From positions 357,865-421,864 of the forward strand of contig JBAMJV010003121.1 in NCBI GenBank assembly GCA_037951105.1: a stretch of DNA of 64,000 bases. The letters are read 5' to 3'. The translations under genes were made by a program, and so were the position numbers. How positions within the stretch are numbered: the stretch's first letter is position 1; each line of letters starts with the position of its first letter. Shown in pieces: positions 1 through 11,800 of this stretch. This stretch comes from Echinarachnius parma. Its lineage: Eukaryota; Echinodermata; Echinoidea; Clypeasteroida; Echinarachniidae. The notes beneath the pieces were generated by a model. The model ran no database searches. It was not told where the DNA came from and saw only the letters and a list, made by a program, of their open reading frames with translations.

Positions 1-2641
1 TGTTATGATAACTTTACTGAAGGCATGTCGGTAACTGACGTTACGTAACTGACGTTACGGTTACACTTCCCATAGACTTAACACATGAAAAATCATGTGT
101 TGGAATCAGTTTGAAATATTTCAATTCCGTAACTTGTTAGAATGATTTTTGGGGTATGGATTAATACCTTGGTCCATCAAGAACATATACACAAATGAAA
201 GGAGACCTTTGTCCATTTTCTTTTAATTCTGTGGAAAGTTTATTGTGAGCATGCTGGTAACTGACGTTACGGTAACTGACGTTACAATGCTTTGTCTATG
301 GGGTTTACATGAAATTGATATTATCACTGTTTTTTGCACTGCATCAAGAATTATATCATACTAGTGAAATGTTAAATACTGATATCAACCTAGCAAAAGA
401 TCAAACAATGGGAACTCGGGACCTATGGGGCTAATTGTCGTTTTACATGTACTTTACCTATGGGTGGTAACTGACGTTACACATGTAAATTAGGTTTAGG
501 TTGTAGAACAAATTTGTTGATTCCTCATGAATCATACCATACTAGTCACATGTTTAATGTTAAATATATTAACTTTTAAGATTCAAAACAATGATTTATC
601 AATAATTTGGAATGGATATGGGGTGTGGGGATCTAAGGGGTAAGCCCCTTTGCCTTTTCACGGAAATAAAGAGAGGATTTTGCCTTTTTTACTCCACTTT
701 ATTAACAAAAGCAGATAAATTAAGGGCTTTCCACCCTATTTGCACATACTGGGAGATAAAACTTACAGAGAAACAAATGAAAATTTGACTTAAAATGAGA
801 TTTTTATAATCCATGATTTTGGTAACTGACGTTACATCCCCTCCATCATAATGTTTAGTCTTTTGAAAGAACTTCATACTGATTTACATGATAATAACTG
901 GCTTAAACAACTTAGCAAGTGCCTCCTTAAGGTTTATGAATCTATCCAATTATCATTGTTCCATTGGTAAATCATATGTTAGTTGTTACATTATGGTAAT
1001 TGATGTTAAATTATGGTAACTGACGTTACATGGTAACTGACGTTACACACTTTGAAGAGCCAATTTTTACCAATGGTATGTAGGCATCCCAATTTTTTTT
1101 TGTATTGATAGAAAGAGAGTTGGTCAAAGATAACAAATCTCAAGTAGCATCCCATATATCAACTTCTTTGTGGAATAAATTGAAAAAATCCTTGTTTTTG
1201 GTAACTGACGTTACATCCATTATGGTAACTGAGCTAATCAAGATTTTTGTCAAATTCAATAATCAAACCAGCAATTTTGTTCATACCATTTGGTAAAGTG
1301 TTATTCTGGTAACTCTGTTCATGTGAAAGTTTATCAATTGAAGTAATGGTTTAGTAGATTTAGAGATAGCAAAATGTATGTGAATTTATCTTTCCCGTCA
1401 CCATATTTTCTACTTTTATACTTTGATGGCCATTTTGAGAAAAAAAATGGACGTCATTGAAAAAAAAATTATTGTTCCTTAAACTTCAACTCATGTATTA
1501 TTAAAAAATATGAGTTATTTGAACCAAACATCATTTTGAATTTTTGGCATCTATGTCCCATATGTCGTGGAATTGCCCTTAAGTTATTTTGTAATGATTT
1601 TTATTATTGCATAAATCACTATAATTTAGAAAAATCCTTAAATTGGCAACACATTGTAATATTTTAAAACCAGATATTGGCTTTCAAATTGGCAACTTTG
1701 CAGCAAAATCACTTCATATTTGTCTTAAATGGTCATTACTTAATATTTTCCACCTATTTTTATGTCATTGATCGGTCAACAAAATTTAGGAGTTGCCATT
1801 TTGTAGAGGAAAACAATGATCAATTTTGCCTTAAAATAGCTCTCGTCCTTGATGGGATTTCAAGCCATGTTATAGACAATTTAAATAACAATTATTATTA
1901 TTATTTCTTCGACCGAAAAGAATAAATAAAAAATTGTCATGCAACTTTTGGCTAGGAAATATTTTGGGCAAAAATTATGAGAGCAAATTATTTTTACTTG
2001 GCCTGCTTGGCCACCAGCAAAAACTATTTTGTCCCTTTCACACAGATACAATGCAATTGAAAATGTATCTAGACATTTTAAAGAAATGTTATTCAAAATA
2101 TCAGATTATTTGAGTAGTTACAAGAAAAACAAGGAGACATGTCTCCCAGGATGACTGCTGAGGAGAACTGGAAAAAAGTTGCGCTTCTCATATAAATTAC
2201 TAGATATTTTGACACTCGTTTACAAACTTATTATAAAAATCCAATGCAATGAATCATATCATGGACATTTCTTCTAACTACACCGGTGCTCTGAACACTG
2301 ATAATTATATTAGTTCAGATCTTTAGTCTAGCAATCTGGAGACCTGTTGATACCTGGTTGATACCTGTGGAAGCCCATTTCTCTTTGCACTTTCTTTGAC
2401 AAAAAAAACCTCAGGACTGAAAAATCATGTTGAGCAAGGTCTGTCTAGCAATCCCGAGGTCTCGGATTCGATTCCCAACAAAGCCTTTTTTAATTTGCCC
2501 ATTTTCAATTATTTAAAATATTTCTAGTCAGTTTTCTTTAAAGTTTATGTTTGAATTTGTAAAAAATCCTGGTCAGTTTTCCTATATATGTTTTTCTTTA
2601 TCATACATTTCTTTTATAAATTTTTTTTTTTCAATTTTCAG
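1..2641. other. AT-rich non-coding region with a dispersed 15-mer
   Basis: No exon is supported here; it is either an intron of, or upstream of, the coiled-coil gene. Open frames are short and low-complexity. It contains the 15-mer family described separately and, at about 2320-2490, sequence resembling a tRNA-derived SINE (CTAGCAATCCCGAGG with GGATTCGATTCCC). Confidence 0.6.
30..1240. repeat. Dispersed 15-mer GGTAACTGACGTTAC
   Basis: Exact or one-base-different copies occur at 30-44, 45-59 (first base differs), 256-270, 271-285, 466-480, 821-835, 1015-1029, 1032-1046 and 1200-1214. Decayed forms are at 995-1009 and 1224-1233. The word contains an inverted repeat (GTAAC/GTTAC) around TGACG and a TGACGT core. 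The spacing is irregular, so this is not a simple tandem repeat. Confidence 0.85.
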
Positions 2642-2824
2642 GAAAAACAGGAGATGGAGCAAATGGAGAAATGCCTGAGCAACCATGGCGTGTCTCCCAT
2701 GGCAACCACGGAGGAGAAGCTTGGCGCTGTGTGGAGACTGTACCAGCAAGCTGAAGATGACATCAAAGCTGGCTCCCAGAGCATGGAGGAGCTGCAGATG
2801 AAACAAGCAGAGGAAATGAAAGAG
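2642..2824 (+). CDS. Coiled-coil gene, first visible exon
   Basis: This exon has 61 codons in phase 0, preceded by a long T-rich polypyrimidine tract and AG, and followed by the donor GTTAAG. It encodes EKQEMEQMEKCLSNHG at the start and MKQAEEMKE at the end. An internal ATG (PMATTEE) could be mistaken for a start, but the open frame and the acceptor upstream argue for an internal exon. Confidence 0.75.
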
Positions 2825-5800
2825 GTTAAGATTTTCAATCTCATTTCTGTATAAATTTCATTTAAATTCATTTAACCTATTAAATCTGGATACCAAGTAC
2901 TGAAATGTTAGGGTTGACCTTGTCTATGGCACTAATATTGTCTCTGATTTAGAAATTCACTGAACTACTTGTAACTTTAATTACATTAACATCTAATTGA
3001 CCTTGACCTTGCCTGTCACTGACCTTGACCTTGCCTGTCACTGACCTTGACATTGACTTTGAGAAGCTGCCTCACAGAGCATGGATGGAAGAGCTGCAGA
3101 TAAATAAAAAAAGAGGTATCACAATTATTATGGAATGATTTACATATTTGATAATGGTCTTTAGATTCTAGATTTGATTTACCTACATGATAATGACATG
3201 GACTCTACATTATAAATGGACAAATACCTTAATACAGATGCCATATTGTTTTCCCATAACTGCAGGTTGAACTCTATGTGGAAAATATCAGGAAGTTATC
3301 TGAAGAGAGAGAGCTGCTCACCCAGGAGTTTGAAACGGAAAACGAGGAACTGAAAGTTGAGAACCAGAGACTGAAACAAGAGACGGAGCTGACTAACAAA
3401 GAAATGCGGCAGTTACTCACACAGGTAAGAGAAGTATGATGATGAAAATGATGACGATGATGTTGTTGTTGTTGAGGTTGTTGTTGTTGTAGATGATGAT
3501 GGTGTGTTCATACTGAGAAAAAGAGAAACAAGGATGGAAAAGATTAGATTTAAAGATGATGTGTAAGGATGAAGAAGATGATGAATGATGAAAATGGTGG
3601 TGATTATGATGATGATGATGATGATGATATGATGATGGTGGTGATGATGATGATAAAGAAGATTATGAATTTGAAATTGATGATGGTGAAGATGATGATG
3701 GGGGTAATAATGATCATGAGGGATGAACATGAAAATGGTGTTGATTATAATGAAGGTGAAGATCATGCTGATACTGTTGATTTAAATATGTTCTGTATGA
3801 AAATGTTGATGATGAATGAGTCAATGAGACGATGATGATGTTGATGGTCATCATTACCATCCTCACCACCATGATCATGGGATCCTAGATGTCCTAACTT
3901 CTCTCATTGGACTAAAATGACCTACGGTATGAATATATGTCATATAGTCATTACAACAAAATACATGAACATAAATAAATGTACATCTTGTCTGTTGCTC
4001 CAAATTGTATGTTCTAATATAAAGTGGGGAAAGGGAGAAATTGAGGGGGGGGGGGGGGGTGTATAGGAGAGAGAATGTGGGGGTTATAGATCACAGCCTC
4101 CTGCAAAGACTAGAACTTTAACTCATCTCATGTTTCTCTTCTAACCTTTCCCTTGACCCTTTCTACATGTGTGACAACCTATAGCAGCTGTGACGACTTA
4201 TATTTCTGTATGCTCACTGTCTCAATGTCACATTAGAAATTACAAGTGACTTACTAGAACATCATGTAGTTACCCCATGGATTCATTATGGGAACCTGGT
4301 GTACCATGTATTAACTCTAGAAAATGTGAAATCTTGTAGGCAAGGGGTTAACCAAGCCTCCACACTAACTATTTTGTTCTACTTGCCCATTTGGGCAAGT
4401 AAAATCATGTATGTTCACATTTTACTTGCCCCGAATAAAAAATGTACTTGCCCGAAAAACAAACAATGCTTAACAAAAGAAGAAATAGTCATCTAGTCAT
4501 CCCTAACAATATTAGGGGTTCATGCATTTGGTTGCAAAGTCTTACATACAAAATTGTCTATAGACCTCTCTTCTCGAAGTCTTCCCTTTATTCTTACCCT
4601 TTTCCCTCTAAGATGAACAGAAATGTTAGTTGCCCAATCGGGCAAGTAAACTAGACTATTTATGAAATTTTACTTGCCTGACATCAATTTTTACTTGCCC
4701 CGGGCAAGTGGGCAAGTGCTAGTTAACACAGAAAGCATACATGTACACATACAGTTACATACAGTATGTACAATTTAATCACATCTATTTAAGTAAAATA
4801 TATTCCCATATATATATGTATGCACAGAATATTGCGTGCATTGAGTTCACTAATGCATGTAAATTATATAATCTTGATGTAGAAAATATGGTTGGCAGGT
4901 AGCATTCACAAAATTATTGATTTTAATGAAATTGAAGCTCCTTGCATTTTTATTGATCTGTGAGGTAAAAACCCTTTTCCTTAGAATAAATTTATGTTCA
5001 CTTGATCAAGCAAGATGGCATTAATTAACTTCAATTATAATGATGTGTGTGTGTTTATGATCTGTATGTGTTTTGTATGCGTGTGGGTGTGTGTGTGTGT
5101 GTGTGTTTGTGTTGGTGTGTGTTAGTGAGTGTCCTTGTGTGTGTGTGTGAGTATGTGTAAGTTTGTGAATGTACATTAGTGTGTGTTTGTGTTTATGTTT
5201 GTGTGTGTGTATATGTATGTGTGTGTCTGTTTATGCATGTATGTGTAATGTTTTTGTGTTTATAAGTGTGTGTGACTGTGTTCATTCGTGTGAACATTAG
5301 AGATTTTTTAGGATGTTTGTATAGTACATTATACATTTATAACTGCATGCATTCATGTAACAATATTACTCAAAATCCAATCCCTGATGAAAATGTAATT
5401 GCATTATTTCTCGGGTGGTTGATTTTTGTAGAGCAAAGCTACGGTGTTACCATGGTAACCGTGGAATGACCAGAGTTCTTTTTTGTAGTGAGCATTGGTA
5501 TACCTTAAGCAGAGGAAGAACTTTACAATGACACAGTTTTCCCTAGTGTGTGAGTTCATTCTTTGTATGCACAACTGTATGCAGCTCGTGTATGATCTGT
5601 GCTTTTTTTAAAATTGTGTGCGGGTATGGCACATAACTACATTACAATATTCGATGATAATAATACAGACTTAGTCTCCACTTTTGCAAATTATATTTTT
5701 ACCCCTTATATTATAACAGGTTTACCCATGGATCGTATCTCTTAGTACTATCCATGGTTTACCTGATTGAGTGGGGAACATTTCTTATGCTCAATTCTGA

Positions 5801-8800
5801 TCCCTTCAACAGGTGTACCCTTTTAAATGTTGCCCCTGATTGTTTAAAATGAGTATCATAGCACCTGCCTGACTTGATTATTATTGCCCATATATATCCT
5901 AACATGAACACTGCAATAATTCCTGCACATGAAGGATTTTTACAACGATAACCATCATAGCTAGTTGCCTAATAGAAACCTGTATAGTACCGCAGGAAGA
6001 AATGTAAATTATTCTGAAATTTATTTGACAACAGAGCATTGATCAATGGTTTTTATGGTAGATTGCAAATTCCTCTCTCCCCCTGCTTGGTTTATAGTTA
6101 TTCATCAAAAATGTCTTAATTTCCAATTTAAACTCTTATCCCCTACCAATTGATAATATTTATTTGACAACAGAGCATTGATCAGTGGTTTTTGTACTAG
6201 GTGCTGATACATACACCAGAGCTGCCAAGTCTCCCTGATTTCGCAGGAGACTCCTGGGCCTGAAAATAGACCAAGATATTACTGTGACATCTGATTTCAT
6301 CCCATCTCCCTGTTTATTGACAGATTCTTGTCATTGGCCTAATCATTAGATTGTTGCATGATATGCATTTGATACATGTATCTCCCTGATTTCTCATGAA
6401 ATTTCCCTAACTCTTCCTGATTGTTGAATTTCATTGTTGGTAGCTGTGCATACACGTAGCCTCTATGATTAATGACCATAACCATCAAATTTGAACTGTG
6501 TATGTATGCGGTAACCTGGCAACCATGTGAACAGTCTATCAGCTCCATTCATATCGCTGTACAGACAGTATCAATGTGGGGATCTCTCATTCATAAAAAT
6601 ACTTGGTACCGATGAGATGATGAATCATCGCTCTGTTATGAATATGATAGAATACAACCAGGAACTGGGAATTCTATAGCAATTCATTTAGCTTCCCTGA
6701 ATATTCCCTAGTGTGTGAGTTCATTCTTTGTATGCACAACTGTATGCAGCTCGTGTATGATCTGTGCTTTTTTTTAAATTGTGTGCGGGTATGGCACATA
6801 ACTACATTACATTATTTGATGATAATAATACAGTACTAGTCTCCACTTTTTGCAAATTATATTTTACCCCTTATATTATAACAGGTTTACCCATGGATCC
6901 TATCTCTTAGTACTATCCATGGTTTACCTGATTAAGTGGGGGAAATTTCTTATGCTCATATCTGATCCCTTCTATAGGTGTACCCTTTTAAAAGTTGCCC
7001 CCACAGACTATCTGTAATGATTGTTTAAAATGAGTATCATAGCACCTGCCTTACTTGATTATTATTGCCCATATCCTAAGATGTAGACTGTGCAATAATT
7101 CCTGCACATGAAGGATTTTTACAACGATAACCATCATAGCTCTGTATAATGCCTAATAGAAACCTGTATTAGTACCGCAGGAAGAAATGTAAATTATTCT
7201 GACATTTATTTGACAACAGAGCATTGATCAGTGGTTTTTATGGTAGTTGCAAATTCCTCTCTCCCCCTGCTTGGTTTATAGTTATTCAACAAAAATGTCT
7301 TAATTTCCAATAATCTCTTGTCCCCTACCAATTGATAATATTTATTTGAGAACAGAGCATTGATCAGTGGTTTTTGTACTAGGTGCTGATACATACTGTA
7401 CACCAGAGCTGCCAAGTCTCCCTGATTTCGCAGGAGACTCCTGGGCCTGAAAATAGACCAAGATATTACTGTGACATCTGATTTCATCCCATCTCCCTGT
7501 TTATTGACAGATTCTTGTCATTGGCCTAATCATTAGATTGTTGCATGATATGCATTTGATACATGTATCTCCCTGATTTCTCATGAAATTTCCCTAACTC
7601 TTCCTGATTGTTGAATTTCATTGTTGGTAGCTGTGCATACACGTAGCCTCTATGATTAATGACCATAACCATCAAATTTGAACTGTGTATGTATGCGGTA
7701 ACCTGGCAACCATGTGAACAGTCTATCAGCTCCATTCATATCGCTGTACAGACAGTATCAATGTGGGGATCTCTCATTCATAAAAATACTTGGTACCGAT
7801 GATGAGATGATGAATCATCGCTCTGTTATGAATATGATAGAATACAACCAGGAACTGGGAATTCTATAGCAATTCATTTAGCTTCCCTGAATATGAATGC
7901 GCTTGGCTCCGCATGAGATGTAGTGTGCACATAATTGGTCATTCCAGAAGAGGTTTTGATTAAAAAGTACAACAATCTCCTTTTATCATCCACAATTCTA
8001 GAAAGCCGGAAGCCCCCCCCCCCCCAGTTTTTTTCCCATAGAGCCCGCCTATATTTCATAGATTAGAATGTAAAACAAATTCAGAATAGTAGCCTCCAAA
8101 ATAAATCATTCCAGAAGAGGTTTTGATTATAAATAGTAGAACAGCCATTGTTTATCATCCAATATGCTAGAAAGCCGGAAGGCCCCCCCCCCCCCCCCCT
8201 CCATTAAAAAAATTACATTAGAATGTAAAACAAATTCAGTATATTTTTAAGTGAAAGCAATTATTAAGCTAGAAAAGTTGCCTACAAAATACACATTTTG
8301 TAGGTATTTTGTAGTTGGTCCTTGGAAATACATGTATCGAACTAATTGGATTAGATCCTAATCTAATTATAATTGTATTTTATTTTATAGGAGGGTTTCA
8401 ATGATCTTACAAAGGGAACCGTTAGTGAAGCACTTGCCTTTATGTATGTTCTAGTTCAGTGGACAGTGTACGTGTAGCTATCAGACAATATTGATCATTT
8501 AGAGATTGAGTGGAGAAAATCAATAATTCAAGTTTTTAAAATGTGTGTTACTAAATATACTATAATAATGTTTACAGAATAAATATAGTATTATTTGTAT
8601 TTTACAGGAGGGTTTTGATGATCTCGCAAAGGGGACTGTCAGTGAAGCACTCGCCTATTTTCTGGTTGAGCGAACGCAGCTATCAGACAAGGTTGATCGT
8701 TTGGAGGCCGAGAGGAGGAAATCACCCATGATGAATGGACCATCAAAACTAAATGGGGAGAAGGTAAGATATTTTATGCCTAGTACACTCTGCAGTGATT

Positions 8801-11800
8801 GCAGTCCATACTAAAGGGACTTAGTAACATTGTCCAAATCCTCAAAATAAAATTTTAATTCTAGCGGTTTCCTTATACCTTGTTGTATTCGTATTAACAA
8901 TAAAATCATGGGACAGCTTTCGGTTTTTCAAATTTCCCTTTCGTTACAAAGATATGTACGATCGAAGTATTCAGATAAGAAAAACTCCGGGCGAGTTTTT
9001 CATCCCTGTACAAAGTGAGTGCAGTGAGTTAGTGACCTATCACTTATTCCACTTTGCATTTTCGCTCATTACTCGGCCATGCAACGTCCATTTGACTTGA
9101 AATTTTCACACAATACCCTGTGGACATATGAGATAACAAAGATATACATTGCATCAACCATTCATCACTTTTTGCACATCCCAGCAAAGTTACTAGATCC
9201 CTTTAAAGTAATTCATTAACTTCATAAGATTTTCCCAAAATATATTTCATATGAATATTATGGTAAGACAATCTGAATGATGTGTGATTTTTTCAAAAAC
9301 AAAAACAAAAACATGGTTTACACTCTCTGGTTTACCATGTGAAAAAAAAAGGTGAAATTTAAGTGAAAATGTAAGGTCAGATCTTTTGACTGACATTAGA
9401 CCTGTAATAACACAAAACATAACAGTAAAATGTCCCTAAATTGTGTGGATTTAACAAATTAGCCAATGTAACAGGTAATGATATTTGCGGGCATGCTGTA
9501 ATGACAATCCACTATTTTGTCCTGTGCCATCTCTCTATAGATTTAAACTCCCTGTACAAATTGCCTTGTTGTTAATCTGTGTTTACAAACATTAGATATC
9601 TTCAAGGTTTCAGAAGTTCCAACATGTGCATGGTTCTCCTTTTTGTTTTGTTATAAAGTCAGTAAACATACAAGTACATTACCTTTGGACTTGTAAGCAA
9701 GTTAGCATACCAATAGCCTGTGATAAAAAGGTATACATACAAGTACATGTGCATTGCCGTAACTTGATGGGAGACTATTGCATTCTCTTGCTTTAATTAA
9801 AGTGGACATGTACAAGAGTTGACCCTTCGGCATTACAAGCAGAGAAAAGGTTACTGTATCTTGCTGTGGACATTGTTTTGTCTAGTATTAACATCTTATC
9901 AACAATTCTGACAATATAAAAAAAACAATAGAGATCTATTTGAACATGGAGAAGAAGCTGGTAAGTTAATTTTTATAAATTTGCATTTATGACATTTTGA
10001 TTAGTCAGGTGGAAATAAAGATACTTTCTCTATATTTAAAGCTTACTCTCTGACTCTCTTTTGCTTTTCTAAAGCGAACAAGGAAGAGAAGTTTTGATGT
10101 ATAAGCATGCACTTGAGATTGACTCAAATGATCAGCGATTGGTATTCGACTTTGAATCAAAGCCTACTTGTTACATTTGACCTTACAAACATGCGCTAGA
10201 TGATGCATGAATGGTACTGAATGGTAATTCACAGACTGCAAGTCCAGAGGGTAAAGGAGTTGAAAAAGGAGTTAAAGGTGGAGCTGAACATAGAACTAGA
10301 TTATACAATGCAGGAATTATTTTTTTTATTTTAGGGGGCTACTTTTTCAATCTGATGGATATCCAGACATTTTTCACATAATACCCTATGGTAATTTTAG
10401 GGGCTACCTTCTGATTTCAGGGGGCTATTTTGAAAATTAGGGGCAAAATCGCCCTCAGACCCCATATATTTCCTACCCTGAACTAGAAATGGATGCACTT
10501 CCCTATTATCTATTTATATTAAAGAACAAGAAAAATGGAAACAGGATTGAGCATGGGATATATGAATTGAGCATTTAGGGTTTGCAACTTTGATCCAGAG
10601 CCTACTCCTATGGATCTAAATGGATCATCCATAAATTTTAAGGATGAAAATGAAATAATATGTACCCTCGTTTTTTGTTTCAATCTTGAAGGCTGATAAG
10701 TTGCTACTCATCAAGAGGAGAGCCGCTGAGCCGGCAACAAGTCCAGAGAGTAAAAGAGCTGGAAATGGGACTCAAGATGGAGCTGAAGTTGGAGCTAAAG
10801 CTGGAGCTGAAGATAGAATTAAAGATACATGCACGTACCCCATTTAGTTGTATTTAGATGAAAATGAAATATGATTGTTTGTGTTGTATTTTTCTCAAAG
10901 GCTGATAAGTTGGCTGATAAGTTGCTGCTCATCAAGTCGGAGAAGGAGAAGCAGCGATTGGAACAGGAGAGCCGGCAACAAATCCAGAGAGTGAAAGAGC
11001 TGGAACTGGAACTCAAGATGCTCAAGACCCGACTGGACAAGGAGAAAGAAATGCACCACAAGGAAATCGAGCGTGTCCAGAAGAAAGCAGGTGAGGTCAA
11101 AGGTCACATTTCATAGGAATTCGTTTTTGCTTCTGATCTCAAAGATCAAGATACCTTCTGAACAAAAATGAAGAGATTCAGCACAAGAAGGTTTAAAACA
11201 ATACAATAAAATAACTATTAGATTTTCAATATTTCAGTGCCCTGAAATCTGAATCTGGTGGCACCAAACAACAGAAATATAAAACATAAAACAGAGGAGG
11301 AAACTCATGAGAACACAGGAACATGGGAACGGATTTCCTTCGTACTTTCCTACAGCAGTAACCCTAAAAAAAAGATGTGGCAGTCAACTTACATGTACAT
11401 GGTTTGTGACAGGTTTAAAGCTTCTGACAATTTGAAAATTTAAGAGGGTTTCAGGGAGGAACGATCTACAGATGGGCTCCTAGCTCAGTCAGTAGAGCAC
11501 CGGTCTAGCAATTCAGGAGGTGTCGGGTTCGAATCGTCTGGAAACCCATGTCTCTTTGTTCATTTTCCATACTACTGGTCAATTTCTCTCTATTTGAAAT
11601 TATAAATTAAATCATCTGATTTTAATTTTCATCCACAACAGAGGACAGGTCTCGAGGCAGTAGCCCAACCGGACAAAGCAACGATCCCTCGGCCCAGCTT
11701 AGAGAGACCAAGCGCAAACTGGAACAGGAACTGATGACCATGAAGTACAGGATGAGGACGAGTGAAGAGGAGAAAGAGAAGGTCGCCAAAGAGGTGAGGG

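Noticed and set aside
30..1240. CRISPR-like array made of the 15-mer
   Set aside because: Irregular spacing, a word too short, eukaryotic context and no cas genes.
3413..3835. Asp/Met-rich and His/Ile-rich frames
   Set aside because: A GAT/ATG microsatellite in an intron.
6339..7735. Two identical 69-codon - strand frames
   Set aside because: Identity is explained by the tandem duplication; no domain, no splice sites, and the interval lies in an intron.
11468..11545. tRNA gene
   Set aside because: A and B boxes are present but the acceptor and anticodon stems do not pair; repeat context points to a SINE. The same holds for 25418 and 28329.
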